Numbered from the stretch's first letter, positions 23,001 to 34,976 are shown. The stretch: 64,000 nucleotides of DNA from Erythroxylum novogranatense (GCA_029891385.1 CM057224.1:39313005-39377004); one strand, 5' to 3'. The notes: generated from the letters alone by a model not told the origin. Translations and numbers: made by a program.

Positions 23001-26000
23001 GAGCAAATCAGCTCTTATTCACATGGTATCAGAGCGACGTGAAAGAGATAGTGAAACCGAGGAGTCAACCCCGGCAAGCCAAGAAATGACTTCCAATCTT
23101 GAGGGATCCTCCATGGCAAACCCAAACTAGACTAGAGGTTAGTCATCGATGACCTCTGGTCTTGAAGGAGTTTTAGTTGTCATCGTCTCTGACAAATTGA
23201 ATGGAATGAGCTATCGGGAGTGGGCTCAAGCTATGAAACTTGTCATTGGAGGACACGGGAAGCTGCGCTTTATTGCCGGAGATGTAAACATTCCAGACCC
23301 AAAGAACTCACAAGTTGCAGAACAGTGGGAGATAGACAACTCCATGGTCTCTTCATGGCTTATCAATGCCATGATACCCACCGATCAAACGCACCTTTAT
23401 GTTTCTACCAATAGCTGGAGAAATCTGGGAAGGGGTGCGACAGTCATACTCTGATGGAGAGGATGCATCACAAATCTACGAGATAAAAACAAAGTTGTGG
23501 CAAATGAAGCAAGGTGATAGAGAAGTTATGAAATATTGGGTCGAAATGGTAGCATTGTGGCAGGAACTTGACCTTTTGTCGGATGAAGAGTGGAGGTGTA
23601 AGGAAGATGCTGTGATGTACAACCAAAAAATTGAAAAAGAAAGAGTCTTTGAATTTTTGGTTGGTCTCAACAAAAACTTGGATGATGTCCGTGGAAGAAT
23701 CCTAAATAGAGTTCCTATGCCAGTAACTAAAGAAGTTTTTTCTGAAGTTAGAAGGGAAGCCGCAAGGAGGAAAATCATTCTAAAACAAGAGCCAAAAGAA
23801 GAACAAAATATGTCTCCAGTACCTACCAATGAAGCATCTGCACTGATGTCCTGTGATGAACCCAATAAGAAGGGTCATAAGAAGTGGTGTGATCATTGTA
23901 CACAAAGTGGTCGCACCAAAGACACATGTTGGGACATCCATGAAAAGCCTGAAAACCAAAAAAGGGAAAAAAAATCGAGGCTACCAAGTATCTAGTGAAG
24001 GGGGAATAGAAAAATCTGAAGATAGTCAGAAACAACAAGATGGTGAGCTGAATATTTCACTAGGGAAACTATTGGCAATACTAAAGAATCTCCAAAATGA
24101 CAACAACCAACAGAAGACAAGCACAGTTGCTAATGCTACTATGAGAGGTAATATCGTAAAAGCTTTTTTATCTTAATGCAGTAGGAAGAAATGGATAGTT
24201 GATTCTGGAGCGTCAGACCATATGACAGATGATTATAACCTGTTTCATTCATATTTTCCTGGTGCTAGGCACGAAAAGGTTAAGGTGGCAATTGGTGATT
24301 CCTCTTCAGTTGTAGGAAAAGGAGATATCAAAGTAACAGATTCTATGAAACTAAATTCTGTTCTACATGTTCCGAATCTACAATGTAACCTCCTTTTAGT
24401 CGGTAAATTGACGAGGGAAGTTAATTGTAGTGCTCATTTTTTCCCTACTCATTGTGTTATACAAGACCTGTCATCGGAGAAGATGATTGGCAGTGCTAAA
24501 GAGGAAGAAAATCATTCTACTCCTTATAGCTTGGGTAATAGTGTGATTGTTCCTAAGATTGATGAACTATTGTTATGGCATAAGACGTTAGGTCAACCAA
24601 ACTTCTAATATATGTCACCGTTGTTTCCAAACATTTCAATAAATAAAGATCTTTGTGTTCAATGTGACGCTTGTGAATTTGCTAAGCATCAAAGAAGTTC
24701 TTTTACAAGGTCTAAATACAAACCCACACAACCTTTTTCACTTACCCATAGTGATCTTTGGGGCCCATCTCGTGTTACTAATAGAAACAATTCAAAGTGG
24801 TTCATTATATTCATTGATGACCATACTCGTTTGTGTTGGGTGTTTCTTTTGAAGGATAAAACTGAAGTCTCTACCGTGTTCATCAACTTTTATCAAATGA
24901 TAAAAAATCAATTCCAAACAAGTATTTAAGTCCTTCATACTGACAATGGTACAAAATATTTTAATCAACATCTTCATACATTCTTCCAAAAACATGGAAT
25001 TGTCCACAAAAGTACTTGTGTCAATAGTCCTCAACAAAATGGGATTGCTGAGCAAAAAAATAGACACCTTCTTGAAGTAGCTAGGGCCTTGATGTTCACT
25101 AGCAATGTTCCAAAATTCTTTTGGGGGGACGCTATTCTTACTGCAACTGACCTTATTAATAGAATGCCTAATCGTGTTCTTTCTTTCAAAACATCTCTTC
25201 AGAAATTTCAAGAAACCCATACTACTATTCATCTTGAAACTAACCTTCCTCTAAAAGTTTCCGTGTGTACAGTCTTTATTCACAGTTATTCACACAACAA
25301 ACTTGATCCAAGATCCAAAAAAATGTTTGTTTCTGGGTTACTCTGCTACACAAAAAGGGTATAAATGCTATGATCCTATATCAAAAAGGTTGTTTGTTAG
25401 TTGTGATGTCTCTTTTTCTGAGATAGATTCCTTCTATCCCAAGTCTTCGATTCAGGAGGAGTATTGGAGTGAGTTTGGTGGTGATGAATCTCAGCCTGAA
25501 CCTCCTTGTACATCTATTCTTGAACCTATCCTAATGTCATCTCCTATAGAGACATATTGTGATACAGAAGTAGCTATACCTAACCATACACTTAAGGTGT
25601 ACTCTCGGAAGAAGAAAACAAGTAGTACACTCCCTGTCCCTGAAGCTATACCAGTCTCTGAACTAATGCAGTTCCCTGCCGAAGAAGCTCAGAGTAGTAA
25701 AGATCAAGAAGACAACACAGATTTAGAGCTGCCAATTGCTTTACGGAGAAATCTAGATCATGTACTATGCACCCAATTGAGAGTTTTGTCTCTTATGATA
25801 CTCTTACCTTCTCAATACAAAGCATTTATTGTTAATTTGGATAGAATTGACATCCCCAAAAATATTCAAGAAGCTCTTAAAGTTCTAGAATGGAGAGAAG
25901 CAGTTTTCTAAGAGATAAGAGCACTTGAAAAGAATGAAACATGGGAAGAAGTTGATGTGCCAAAAGGAAAGAAACCCGTGGGGTGTAGGTGGATATTCAT

Positions 26001-28346
26001 AGTCAAATATAGGGCTAATGGTTCCATCGAGAGGTATAAAGCGAGATTGGTAGCAAAGGGCTATACTCAGACCTATGGGATGAACTACAAGGAGAGATTT
26101 GCACCTGTGGCCAAGCTAAACACTATCAGACTACTGCTATCTGTAGCTGCTAACTTCGACTGGCTACTTCAACAACTTGATATTAAAAATGCCTTCTTGA
26201 ATGACAAACTAAAGGAAGAAGTGTACATGAAACTTTCCTCCAGGGTTTGATGAGGAAGGAGGAGGAAACTGGTATGCAAACTAAGAAAATCTCTATATGG
26301 GCTGAAATAATCACCATGAGCTTAGTTTGAAAGGTTTGCCAAAGTCCTAAAAATAGAAGGATACACATAAGCTCAATCGGATCATACAATGTTCTTTAGA
26401 ATTGGAGAAGGTAAGAAGACAATTTTGATTATGTATGTAGATGATATTGTCATAACTGGTGATGATGCAGAGGAATTACAAGACTCAAGTCAGCTTTGAG
26501 GAAAGAATTTGAAGTTAAAGACTTAGGAGAAATGAAGTATTTTCTAGGCATGGAAGTAGTGAGATCAAAGAATGGGATTTACATCTCACAAAGGAAGTAC
26601 ATTTTTGATCTCTTGAAAGAGACTGGAATGTTAAGATGTAAACCAAGCACCACTCCCATTAACAGTACAAAGTTTGAGGATGAAGAGGATTAACATGTTA
26701 ATGGTGAAGAATACCATACACTAGTGGGAAGACTGATTTATTTGTCTCATACTAGACCAGATATTGCTTTGCCGTGAGTGTTGTAAGTCACTACATGCAT
26801 GCACCAAGGAGGAAGCATTTTGAGGCAGTTTATAAGATCCTACGGTATTTAAAGGGTACTACTGGGAAAGGATTATTATTTAAAAAGGGAGATCAAAGAT
26901 CAATTGAAATATAAACTGATTCAGATTGGGCAAGTTCAGAAGAGGATAGACGATCAACCATTGAGTATTATACTTTCATGTGGGAAAATTTGGTCACATG
27001 GCAAAGTAAGAAGCAAAAGGTGGTAGCCAAGAATAGTGCAGAAGCTGAACTAAGAGCAGTTGCAAAAGGGATTTGTGAATGTCTCCGGTTAAAGAGAGTA
27101 CTAACAGAATTGGGAATCAATTTTGAGTCACCTATAAAACATTATTGTGATAACAAGGCAGTCCTAAGCATGACACACAATCCAGTCCACCTGATGAGAG
27201 AACAAAGTATGTTGAAGTTGATCGACATTTTATCAAGGAGAAGATAGAAGATGGGACTATATGCCTAACTTATGTCCCAACGAAGAAGCAGACAGCAGAT
27301 TTGTTTACCAAACGTCTTCAAATACAAGTGTTTGAAGAATGTATCAGCAAGTTAGACATGATTGAAAATCTATGATCCAACCTGAGGGAGAGTGTGGTCA
27401 AGATACATATTATCTCATAAGATTATAATCTGATTGTAATCAGATTCTATAGATTAGATAGCAACATCTTAGAGATAAACATTATCCTAGGATTATCTTT
27501 TGTATCTATATAGATTATCTAGCCTATTCTATACTCCTATTCATGTATATATGTACTACATTCTCTTAGTAATATAATATAGAGCAAATCAGCTCTTATT
27601 CACAGAATCAAATGGTGAAGCAATTTTTACAGGCTAATTTTTCTAAAATACAAACTGTACTTCACTTAGGTTTTTCTTTTCTCTTTCTGAATGAGCATCT
27701 TTATTAGTTTGATCAATTCCTGCTCTTCTCTCTTGCCATTTGGAATAGGTAGATGATTTGCCAAAGATACTTCTGACATTCTCTGTGCAGGAATTTTGGG
27801 TTTCATATTGTCATATAACTCAAAGGTTGTAGGTTTATGAGCATCAAACCGAGTATTTGTTGGTTAATTTTGTTGGATTGTGGTATGCTGTCCTTTTTCA
27901 TATTTTTCAGCAAAAAAACTGAGATTCATGGCAATGTTAGTACTGGCTTTAATACCCTTAACCCTTGTATTATGGAGAATGACTCTTTAAATTAATTAGC
28001 AATACAACTTCTATTCATGTTCTGAGGTTGTAGATTTTTCTTGCAGGCTGGCAATAATGGCTTCGGAAAGATTATTAGTCCTACAGCCTCATAATTGGAC
28101 TTTGAGAAGGGACCATGGCATGATGTTGTATTATAATCGGTATGAACTTACAGGCTTAAATTTTTCTATATTTTGGACGAGTTTTTTATGGTGCTTGACA
28201 AAAAATATTTGATTGCAAACGACAGGGAATATGGCAAGGCAGTGCAAGAGCTTAGCATATGCATGGCATTTGCCCCGGAAGAAGAGGCAGAAGCTATAGA
28301 GCCTTTTGTTGAGAAATTGCATTTATTGCGGCTTGAGTCATCATAG
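20042..28346 (+). CDS. SirB1/transglutaminase-like (Transglut_core2) protein with C-terminal TPR-like segment
   Basis: Nine exons join in frame with GT-AG junctions: 20042-20121, 20438-20612, 20840-20917, 21244-21607, 21688-21800, 21976-22140, 22282-22421, 28047-28139, 28226-28346. They total 1329 nt (442 aa). Residues about 165-330 form the SirB1-type domain ('[17 protein letters not shown]', '[20 protein letters not shown]', 'GEDFLIWPQ', '[16 protein letters not shown]'). The C-terminus ('[20 protein letters not shown]') reads as a TPR-like helical pair. Related proteins occur in plants and bacteria; the biochemical role is not settled. The first 85 residues are poorly conserved-looking and may be a plastid targeting region, so exon 1 is the least certain. 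Intron 7 (22422-28046) holds a whole copia element on the same strand, yet both splice sites and the frame are intact. Confidence 0.85.
22812..23023 (+). repeat. 5' LTR of copia element 1
   Basis: Starts TGTGGTCAAG and ends TTATTCACA; 212 bp, same length as the 3' copy. Confidence 0.9.
23024..23035 (+). other. Primer-binding site of copia element 1
   Basis: TGGTATCAGAGC, abutting the 5' LTR, complementary to initiator tRNA-Met. Confidence 0.85.
23149..23995 (+). pseudogene. Copia element 1 gag
   Basis: The first part (23149-23440) reads as a copia gag N-terminus with '[19 protein letters not shown]'; the frame shifts near 23410-23440 and continues (to 23995) with a '[15 protein letters not shown]...LWQELD' gag core and a Cys/His region '[16 protein letters not shown]' in which the knuckle is imperfect. 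Non-functional. Confidence 0.85.
24178..27377 (+). pseudogene. Copia element 1 pol (protease, integrase, RT, RNase H)
   Basis: In order: protease '[12 protein letters not shown]' at 24190; integrase from about 24570 with zinc-binding remnant (second His of the usual HxxxH changed to Gln in '[10 protein letters not shown]'), 'FIDDHTR', 'HTDNG' and '[10 protein letters not shown]'; RT from 25957 with 'CRWIFIVKY', '[10 protein letters not shown]' and '[11 protein letters not shown]' (26431); RNase H from about 26915 with '[20 protein letters not shown]'. In-frame stops lie at 24606 and 24927, with further breaks near 26248, 26308, 26480 and 26691. The capacity to make one polyprotein is lost. 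Confidence 0.85.
27393..27604 (+). repeat. 3' LTR of copia element 1
   Basis: 212 bp, preceded by purine tract CCTGAGGGAGAG (27381-27392). Confidence 0.9.
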
Positions 28347-29175
28347 AAGTCTTTGGGACAATCCGATCGCCTCATGATTCCCTAACATTATCTGCAAGTA
28401 ACTGCTCTCTTTTGTACCTTGGTTCTCATATAGTGTATATACTCTACACTCTTGCTTTCGGCCTTTCTTTAAAACAACAATCCAAGGACTACTTTTGCTT
28501 TCAGTAAAAGCATTTCACCAGACTATAGGGTTCTCTTTCTTTTTTTGGTCTTCTTATTTTCTCCCTTTTCCTGATGGATCATTTAACATCTTTCACCTTG
28601 ACTTTCTCCAAAAACAAAAATCTTTCACCTTGACAATAGGCAAATCGCACCCAGTTCATACTTCTGGCTTCTCTGTTTTCGCTGACAGTCTAATTACTTC
28701 CATATCTCGTTGTCTATCAACATGGAAATTGTTTCCCCATGGATTTACGTCACATAAAGATCGTGTAGTTTTTCTGAAGCCAATTTGGACCAGTTTACTT
28801 TACTACAACTAAAAAATGTCAGTCATTCAGTAATTACTGAAATAAATAAACTGAACTTGAAATCAGAACGGATGAGATAAAAACCAAGCTTGTCTGCGCA
28901 CTGTCGCTTCTAAGAAGTAACCAACTTGACAAAAGCATTTATCACCAGGACATTCAAGAACCTGCATGTTTAAGTACGATGAGGGGAGAGGACGGCTCAA
29001 TTTGTATCAAGACACTTGAACGTAGGTACTACTGCATTTTATACTACTGCATGTTAGCAGCAGAAGACACAAAACCATAAAGAAGAGTTATTCCAGTCCC
29101 ACTTTAAAAGCTGTATTCTCACAGAAATTATACAGCATTAGTACAGACTACGGAAAAGTACAGCCCTGCGTTCAC
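28347..29175. other. Convergent 3' flanks
   Basis: Lies between the stop of the SirB1-like gene and the stop of the DUF2921 gene, which point at each other. It should hold both 3' untranslated regions. No other feature is recognised. Confidence 0.5.
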
Positions 29176-31914
29176 CTACGGGTCACTAACAGATGGTATC
29201 TTATCGTAAGCTCCAGTTTGTTTAAGCCTCCTGGGTAAAAGAAAACGACCACCAAAGCACTGTTGAAGGTATATGATTGCAGCAAGAAGCATAGCTACTA
29301 GTGGAATAACTACATCCCAAGCAGTTGAGAAGTAATCTGTCGCAGGATTGGCGTACGTATATGACCACTCAAATTCATCAACACAGTTGTGTGCCCTGTA
29401 AAGATCATATGCGTGAGGTGCAAGCCGCACAATTGTGTTTCCTATGTAGAAGAATTGTGAGAGAGAACTTGCTGCCGAGTCTTGGAAAATGTTGAGAAGG
29501 ATTTGAGGGAAGAGGAAACCATCCAACAACAAACCAGCGTATGATCTTAAACCCATCCAAAGGGCCTGCTGGTGCCTGCTATAACTAGAAGAATTCATCT
29601 GGACGCCGCCAAGGTTGCTGTTCCTCCAACTCACAAACACAGCAATCAAGCCTCCTGCTATGTATAATGGCAAAGATACATACATTGTCTTCTTTTCAGC
29701 ATTCCAAGAGGCCTTCTGGTTTTCATCAGCAAATTTTGCAGACCATACAACCAATAGAAGTCGAAACAGTAAGAGAAAAGCTACCATTGTGATCGTTCTC
29801 ACAATCACCTCGTTCTGTTCTAGCCAAGCTCCAGTCCCGTATATGCGAATTCGTCTACTCGACTTTTTTACGAACAATGCTTCAAAGTTCAGCACTAGAG
29901 GAATCAAGTGGCCAAGAGTAAGTACCACAAGCATGAGAAGCGAGATGGAAGAGGACAAACTGTGGTGCTTCTTTGCATACATTATTTGGTATACCGTAAA
30001 CAAGCATACTAGAGTGTTAGAAACCAAAGCTAGGATGACCTCAAAGTCCATCCTCCATATATCATTTTCAGCATAGCGAGAACTGAATGAAACTGCAGAT
30101 AATGACAGAGTTTCAAAGAATAGAGGGTCCGACTTTGTTCGTTTGCTTTCAATATGTCCCTTGACGCGATCATTTGAATCTTCCAGAGGAAATTGGAGAT
30201 TGATAAGAATCTCACAGTCCATAGAATCACTACCCTGTGTCAGATTGTTCAAATCAAGATTTTTGCAACCCACCAAGCACATACGTCCAGTTTCAGCATC
30301 ATAAATTCCTTCAGCACTTATTTCAATCGTCTTAGCGGATCCCTTGGTTGAGGAAGACAAACTCATATATATGTTGTAGCTAATATTTTGTGGGGTGCTA
30401 TCACGAATTTTCGAAGGCGGGCTCGGGCTTGAGGTTGATGAGCTCATAACATAATTCCGTGACTGAAATTTATTACCGACAAAGAGTAGACGTGACCTCC
30501 CCCATCCGAGTTGCTTTCCTTTGGAATCCCTGACAGACATATCAAGTTCCAGGTCTCCTGTAGTTATTTCCGGATATCGCTTCTGTGTGTTTCCACTAGG
30601 ATTATCTGTCTTGCATGAAGCCTTTGCTTTATCAATCACGGTGTAATTGTACTTCAGCCCTGGAATCTCAATCCCATCATTTTTGTAGCTCAACTTAATC
30701 TTACCGAAGTAACCTGAATCTCCCACAGTTTTGTTGCTCCAAATTTGTCCAACAATGCTCCTAGTATTCTTGATTGACCAAAAAGCAGGGAATCTCAGAC
30801 TCAACCTCATAGAACAATCCCCAATGTGGGAACTGGTATATGAATCTGATGTGTTGATTCGACAAGCAACAGCACATAACTGATTCTTCTTTGAATCCCA
30901 TGATCCTTCTGCAATCCATGTGATGTTTGGATTGAACGGTAGATAATAATTAGCATAGCTACTGTTGGGGAATTCCAGCAGAATTCTGAGGCTTTGTTTG
31001 TCTTCTGAACATTGAAGTGGCCTCAAAGACATAGCCGGAGGCAAGTACCCAATTGCCCCACCTAAAGGATTACATTTCTGATGAGAGTTGCAATCACTTG
31101 GATACTCCAGTTGGAATACATTAAATGAGCGATACAATAACGAACATATATGTGTACCGAGTGGCAACCTGAGTAACATGTTGGCCGGAACATCATCCCC
31201 ACCAGCACAAGCATGGTCGAAAATTTTTGAAACCTCAGTATACTTGTAATTCGTTTTATGGAAAATCAACAAGGAAATAGGTTCAAAGTAACTTTCGCTA
31301 TCCGAAGCACTCAAACTTGTAATGTTTCCTCTAACCAAGCTAGTGATGCTAGCTGAAGAATGAACATCAGTAATCTTAACAAGAGCTTCAAGAACACGAG
31401 GTTTACCTTCTTCGGGAACTGTGGTACCCGAGCCCACCATGCAAAGCCTCCCAGTAGACTTTGACCAGAACCCTTCTATTTCGAAGTTCAAGGCACCCCT
31501 CTGAGACCCACTACCGTAGGAAAGTTGACCAAAATAGAAGGTGTTCGACGAGGTTTGGAGGATGAGATTTCCCTCAACCTTGTAGACATAGGGGACAACA
31601 GTACTGTAGACATGATTGGTACTGAACAGTAGGATTCTCCTGTTATCTGTAGAGAAATAAGACTCAGATGAATCCGAATGTTTATCCTGTATTCCATCTC
31701 CACCAAGGTAGTAGCCATCTTGCTGTGGAGGAAATGGTATGGTGGTGGTTTCAGGATCAGTCGGGGCTGCTTCAGGAACAAAGGATGCACAGTGCTCACT
31801 GTACCGCGTGTTGGTTTTGTGGCACGAGACCATAGTAGTGCAAAAGGTGGTCGAAAGGAGAAAGAACATTGCAGTTGGAAGCCATGGTAGGTAACAGCGC
31901 AAACTCAGAGCCAT
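29176..31914 (-). CDS. DUF2921 family membrane protein
   Basis: A single uninterrupted 912-codon frame. Residues 1-30 are a hydrophobic signal-peptide-like start ('WLPTAMFFLLSTTFC'). Residues about 45-610 form the large extracytoplasmic part typical of the family, with repeated 'F.IEGFWSKSTGRLCMVGSG' / 'EGIYDAETGRMCLVGCKNL' blocks that recur about three times and hint at an internally repeated beta-rich fold. Residues about 620-885 contain several membrane segments ('VILALVSNTLVCLFTVYQI', 'MVAFLLLFRLLLVVW', 'LPLYIAGGLIAVFVSW', 'VVIPLVAMLLAAIIYL') and the C-terminus is a short basic tail. Length and intronless layout match plant members, whose function is not established. The ATG chosen is the first one and gives the signal peptide. 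The gene looks intact. Confidence 0.9.
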   Translation of the reverse strand: MALSLRCYLPWLPTAMFFLLSTTFCTTMVSCHKTNTRYSEHCASFVPEAAPTDPETTTIPFPPQQDGYYLGGDGIQDKHSDSSESYFSTDNRRILLFSTNHVYSTVVPYVYKVEGNLILQTSSNTFYFGQLSYGSGSQRGALNFEIEGFWSKSTGRLCMVGSGTTVPEEGKPRVLEALVKITDVHSSASITSLVRGNITSLSASDSESYFEPISLLIFHKTNYKYTEVSKIFDHACAGGDDVPANMLLRLPLGTHICSLLYRSFNVFQLEYPSDCNSHQKCNPLGGAIGYLPPAMSLRPLQCSEDKQSLRILLEFPNSSYANYYLPFNPNITWIAEGSWDSKKNQLCAVACRINTSDSYTSSHIGDCSMRLSLRFPAFWSIKNTRSIVGQIWSNKTVGDSGYFGKIKLSYKNDGIEIPGLKYNYTVIDKAKASCKTDNPSGNTQKRYPEITTGDLELDMSVRDSKGKQLGWGRSRLLFVGNKFQSRNYVMSSSTSSPSPPSKIRDSTPQNISYNIYMSLSSSTKGSAKTIEISAEGIYDAETGRMCLVGCKNLDLNNLTQGSDSMDCEILINLQFPLEDSNDRVKGHIESKRTKSDPLFFETLSLSAVSFSSRYAENDIWRMDFEVILALVSNTLVCLFTVYQIMYAKKHHSLSSSISLLMLVVLTLGHLIPLVLNFEALFVKKSSRRIRIYGTGAWLEQNEVIVRTITMVAFLLLFRLLLVVWSAKFADENQKASWNAEKKTMYVSLPLYIAGGLIAVFVSWRNSNLGGVQMNSSSYSRHQQALWMGLRSYAGLLLDGFLFPQILLNIFQDSAASSLSQFFYIGNTIVRLAPHAYDLYRAHNCVDEFEWSYTYANPATDYFSTAWDVVIPLVAMLLAAIIYLQQCFGGRFLLPRRLKQTGAYDKIPSVSDP

Positions 31915-32179
31915 AGCCTTGATGTTTCAAGTGTGTGAAGATAGTGAGCGAGAGCTGATGTTTTTTAAGTGGAAAGTGGTAACTCTCATACAGACCAATG
32001 CAAAGATAGAACCAAGGAATGGATTAGTCTCCAAGTAACATCAGCTCATCAAATGGTTATGGAAAAAGAAGCTAAATTTGACTTTGCAATTAAAGCAAGT
32101 AAACATAGTCTTCGCTCGTGGATGGACAATGTGGTCGAGAGAAAGGAAGCAAGAGGATGTGGCGGTGTAAGAGCCAAAC
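31915..32179 (-). promoter_or_regulatory. Upstream region of the DUF2921 gene
   Basis: Short unique stretch between the start codon and the minisatellite block. No clear TATA box stands out. The tandem repeats begin within 300 bp of the start codon, so they may lie in the promoter. Confidence 0.35.
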
Positions 32180-32880
32180 ATGTATGCATCAGGAATTTGA
32201 ACCGAAAATGTGTGGAAATTTCATAGTCAATAAAGACTTGGAACAGTTCTCAATTATCTGACCTACTTCTTAAGGCAAGGTAAAGACCTGAAACATTTCT
32301 TGATTATCTGACCCATTTCATAAGGCAAGGTAAAGACTTGAAACACTTCTTAATTATCTGACCCATTTCATAAGGCAAGGTAAAGACTTGAAACACTTCT
32401 TAATTATCTGACCCATTTCATAAGGCAAGGTAAAGACTTGAAACACTTCTTAATTATCTGACCCATTTCATAAGGCAAGGTAAAGACTTGAAACACTTCT
32501 TAATTATCTGACCCATTTCATAAGGCAAGGCAGCCTACTAAAGGAGACTTTCTTTTGTGAATTGAGAAGACGAAACGTTTGAAGCTTAAAGTAATTATCT
32601 GAAGACAGATTGGATATTCATTCTCTTTTAACGTTATTAAGCACTCTATGGATGGATTCAGCAATTTGATGAGATCATATTAACTAATCCAGGACTGTCT
32701 TACCCTCAGTGGTTATACAGTCATTTTGGGGCTTAGAGTAATGGTATTGAATATTGATGAGTATTAAGAAGAACAATATTAAATTAATGTCAATGGAAAA
32801 CTACCTGACGATAGTTGCATTGCATTACCAATTAGTAGATTAATTCGAAGCCTTATTTAAAATTATTTTATTTCAATCCA
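32180..32880. repeat. 50-bp minisatellite block, copy 1
   Basis: The unit starts TAAGGCAAGGTAAAGACTTG and is exactly 50 bp; copies begin at 32271, 32321, 32371, 32421, 32471 and 32521 (the last partial), with a diverged half unit before them. The middle copies are nearly identical. The flanks 32180-32230 and 32540-32880 recur near 34005-34057 and 41700-42290, so the block belongs to a larger duplication. Confidence 0.9.
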
Positions 32881-34004
32881 CATATTTTGGAATTATTACT
32901 TATCTTCCTCTTAATTTTGTATTTTTAAAATCTCTTTTACCAATATAACAAAACAATAATGCTTCACCAATTTCTAGAGTTTTAACTTGTTATTCTATTA
33001 ATCTCATCAATCGTTTATTATAGAAGATGATAGTTAAAATATTCATAAGAGAAATAATATTTTTTAATGTAAAAGGTATGAAGTTATGTGATTCAAGTAT
33101 TTTTAAAAATATTATCTAATCTTTAAAATTAGTGATTTAAATTTACTCTCTTAAATTTTTTAAAAAATAACAATAAAATTGTAATATGTCATTAATATTT
33201 AATTAATCTCTTTATGATGCACTTGTATTTTAATTATTTTATTTTTATGGTTTTTAAATGATAGATACACTTGTATCAACTTAAATCCTCTAATTGTTTA
33301 TGGTAAACCCACGTAAGGGTTTGTTTGTTTATGTTTTTGTTTTGATCTTTTGTTTTTATTTTCAAATTTAATAAAAAAATTTGTCTGAGTTTTTGATTTT
33401 TAGTTTTAGTTTTGGTTTTGGTTTTGGTTACTTTCGATTTTCAAAATTTATAAAAACATAAAAGGTAGTTTTTTCATAATCTTAATTAGCATTAACTAAA
33501 TATATATTATTTAATTATTTGTTATGTTAATTATTAATAAGAACTATGAATAATTTAATTTAATATTATATATTTAATTATTTTAAATTAATTATTAACA
33601 AAATTATGAATAATTTAAATTTTATAATTAAATTAATTAATTAAATTAAATTAAATTTAAAATTTCTTCAAATTATATAAAATTTAAATTTTGATTAAAT
33701 AATTATAATTTAATTTTTAATTTTTAATTTTTTTAAAAATAAAATAATTTTATTGACAATTTATAAATAAATATTATATAAGAGATTAAAATAAATTTAA
33801 TTAACTAAAATAATTTATCTTTAAGTTTTATATAATATGTAATTATAATCAATAATAAAATATATTTACGTTAATATTAACAACTAAATAAAATTTTCTT
33901 TTTATTTAAAATAAAATAATATTATTATATAAAAGTGAACCAAACCGTACTTACTTATTTTATCTTTTAGTCTTTTCGAAACTATTGAGAATGAAATCAA
34001 ACAA
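32881..34004. other. AT-rich spacer, possible MITE
   Basis: Very AT-rich. 33313-34005 begins 'gggtttgtttgttta' and ends with a loosely inverse 'aatgaaatcaaacaaaa', which suggests a decayed inverted-repeat element. No coding potential. Confidence 0.35.
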
Positions 34005-34057
34005 AATATATGCATCAGGAATTTAAACTGAAAATGTGTGGAAATTTCATAGTCAAT
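34005..34057. repeat. Left remnant of duplication copy 2
   Basis: 'TGCATCAGGAATTTAAACTG...CATAGTCAAT' matches 32181-32230 with few changes, then is interrupted by the LINE. Confidence 0.8.
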
Positions 34058-34675
34058 ATCTCCTGAGGCTTAAGGAGGTTTAATGGTTTTGAAGAATATA
34101 AAAACAACTTGACACTATGTTCTTAAAGGCCTAAAATGAGTGATCTATGATAAAGCTAGGACTCAGATTATGGCTAGACCCTTGGGTTGATAGTATGGTA
34201 TCTCTTATTTCTCATGTAATTGTTTCGATTTCACAATCAACTATTGATCTCAGAGTTCAGTACTTTGTGAATAATACAGGTTCTTGGAAGTGGGATGCGT
34301 TCCAATCTCTGCTCCCTCACTTGATTTGCATATATATTGCGGGTATTTTACCTTCTCAACCCTACTTAGAGTAAGATAAGCTAATATGGAGAATATCGAA
34401 CACTGGTTAGTTCACTATAGCGTCAACTTATTCCATGATTATGGATTACGCAGAACGTCATTTTGATGAATTTTGGAGGGCAATTTGGCATTGGAATGAC
34501 CCTCAACGAATTCGCACATTTCTTTGGCTCCTTGCGCAAGATCATTACTACCTAATCAACAACGAGTTCGCAGGCAGTTAACTACAGAGTTGGTATGCTA
34601 TCATTGTCGAGCAGAAGAATCCTCGCTACATGTGGTTTGGGACTGCACCAAAGCACATACTTTGTGATGTACGTT
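34058..34675 (+). pseudogene. LINE (L1-type) remnant, part 1: reverse-transcriptase zinc-binding (zf-RVT) region
   Basis: Frames in this segment read 'LWLDPWVDSMVS' then 'FWRAIWHWNDPQRIRTFLWLLAQDH' and, after a frameshift, a 'C..C....E.SLHVVWDCTKAH' pattern (34590-34660). This is the zf-RVT domain at the 3' end of plant L1-like ORF2. The upstream part of the LINE is absent (5' truncation), and the copia insertion at 34676 splits it from its RNase H part at 39610. Confidence 0.75.
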
Positions 34676-34680
34676 CCCCC

Positions 34681-34927
34681 TAATAGAGATGAATCAGAAT
34701 CACAACCGCATAACTGATAGGATTAGTCAGCATATCTCTTCACTGTATATCTTCCCTATCTTCCCAGATTCTCTATCTTCCCAGATACTCTCTTATCCAT
34801 GTATATTCTCATAGATACGTTGTTATTCAATTAGTTACAACAACACTGTAACTCACCTGTATATATTTCATAGTATATCACGTAATATACACAAGTCATT
34901 TCACAGTGACATTCCTATATCCCTTTA
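34681..34927 (+). repeat. 5' LTR of copia element 2
   Basis: 247 bp; followed at once by the primer site. Confidence 0.9.
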
Positions 34928-34940
34928 TGGTATCCGAGCA
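34928..34940 (+). other. Primer-binding site of copia element 2
   Basis: TGGTATCCGAGCA, one change from the common TGGTATCAGAGC complement of initiator tRNA-Met. Confidence 0.75.
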
Positions 34941-34976
34941 GCAATAGCTCACAGCTTTTTTTTTCGATCCACACAT

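Larger units (their letters stand above)
22812..27604 (+). mobile_element. Ty1/copia retrotransposon, element 1 (inside intron 7)
   Basis: Two 212-bp LTRs, primer site TGGTATCAGAGC directly after the left one, purine-rich tract before the right one, and the order gag, protease, integrase, reverse transcriptase, RNase H define copia. By eye the LTRs differ at 12 positions (about 5.7%). Flanking five-base words GTGTC and GAATC do not match well, so the target duplication has decayed or been lost. Multiple stops and frameshifts make it inactive. Confidence 0.9.

Noticed and set aside
32271..32540. Regular 50-bp repeats resembling a CRISPR array
   Set aside because: There are no unique spacers; units are head to tail in a plant genome, so it is a minisatellite.
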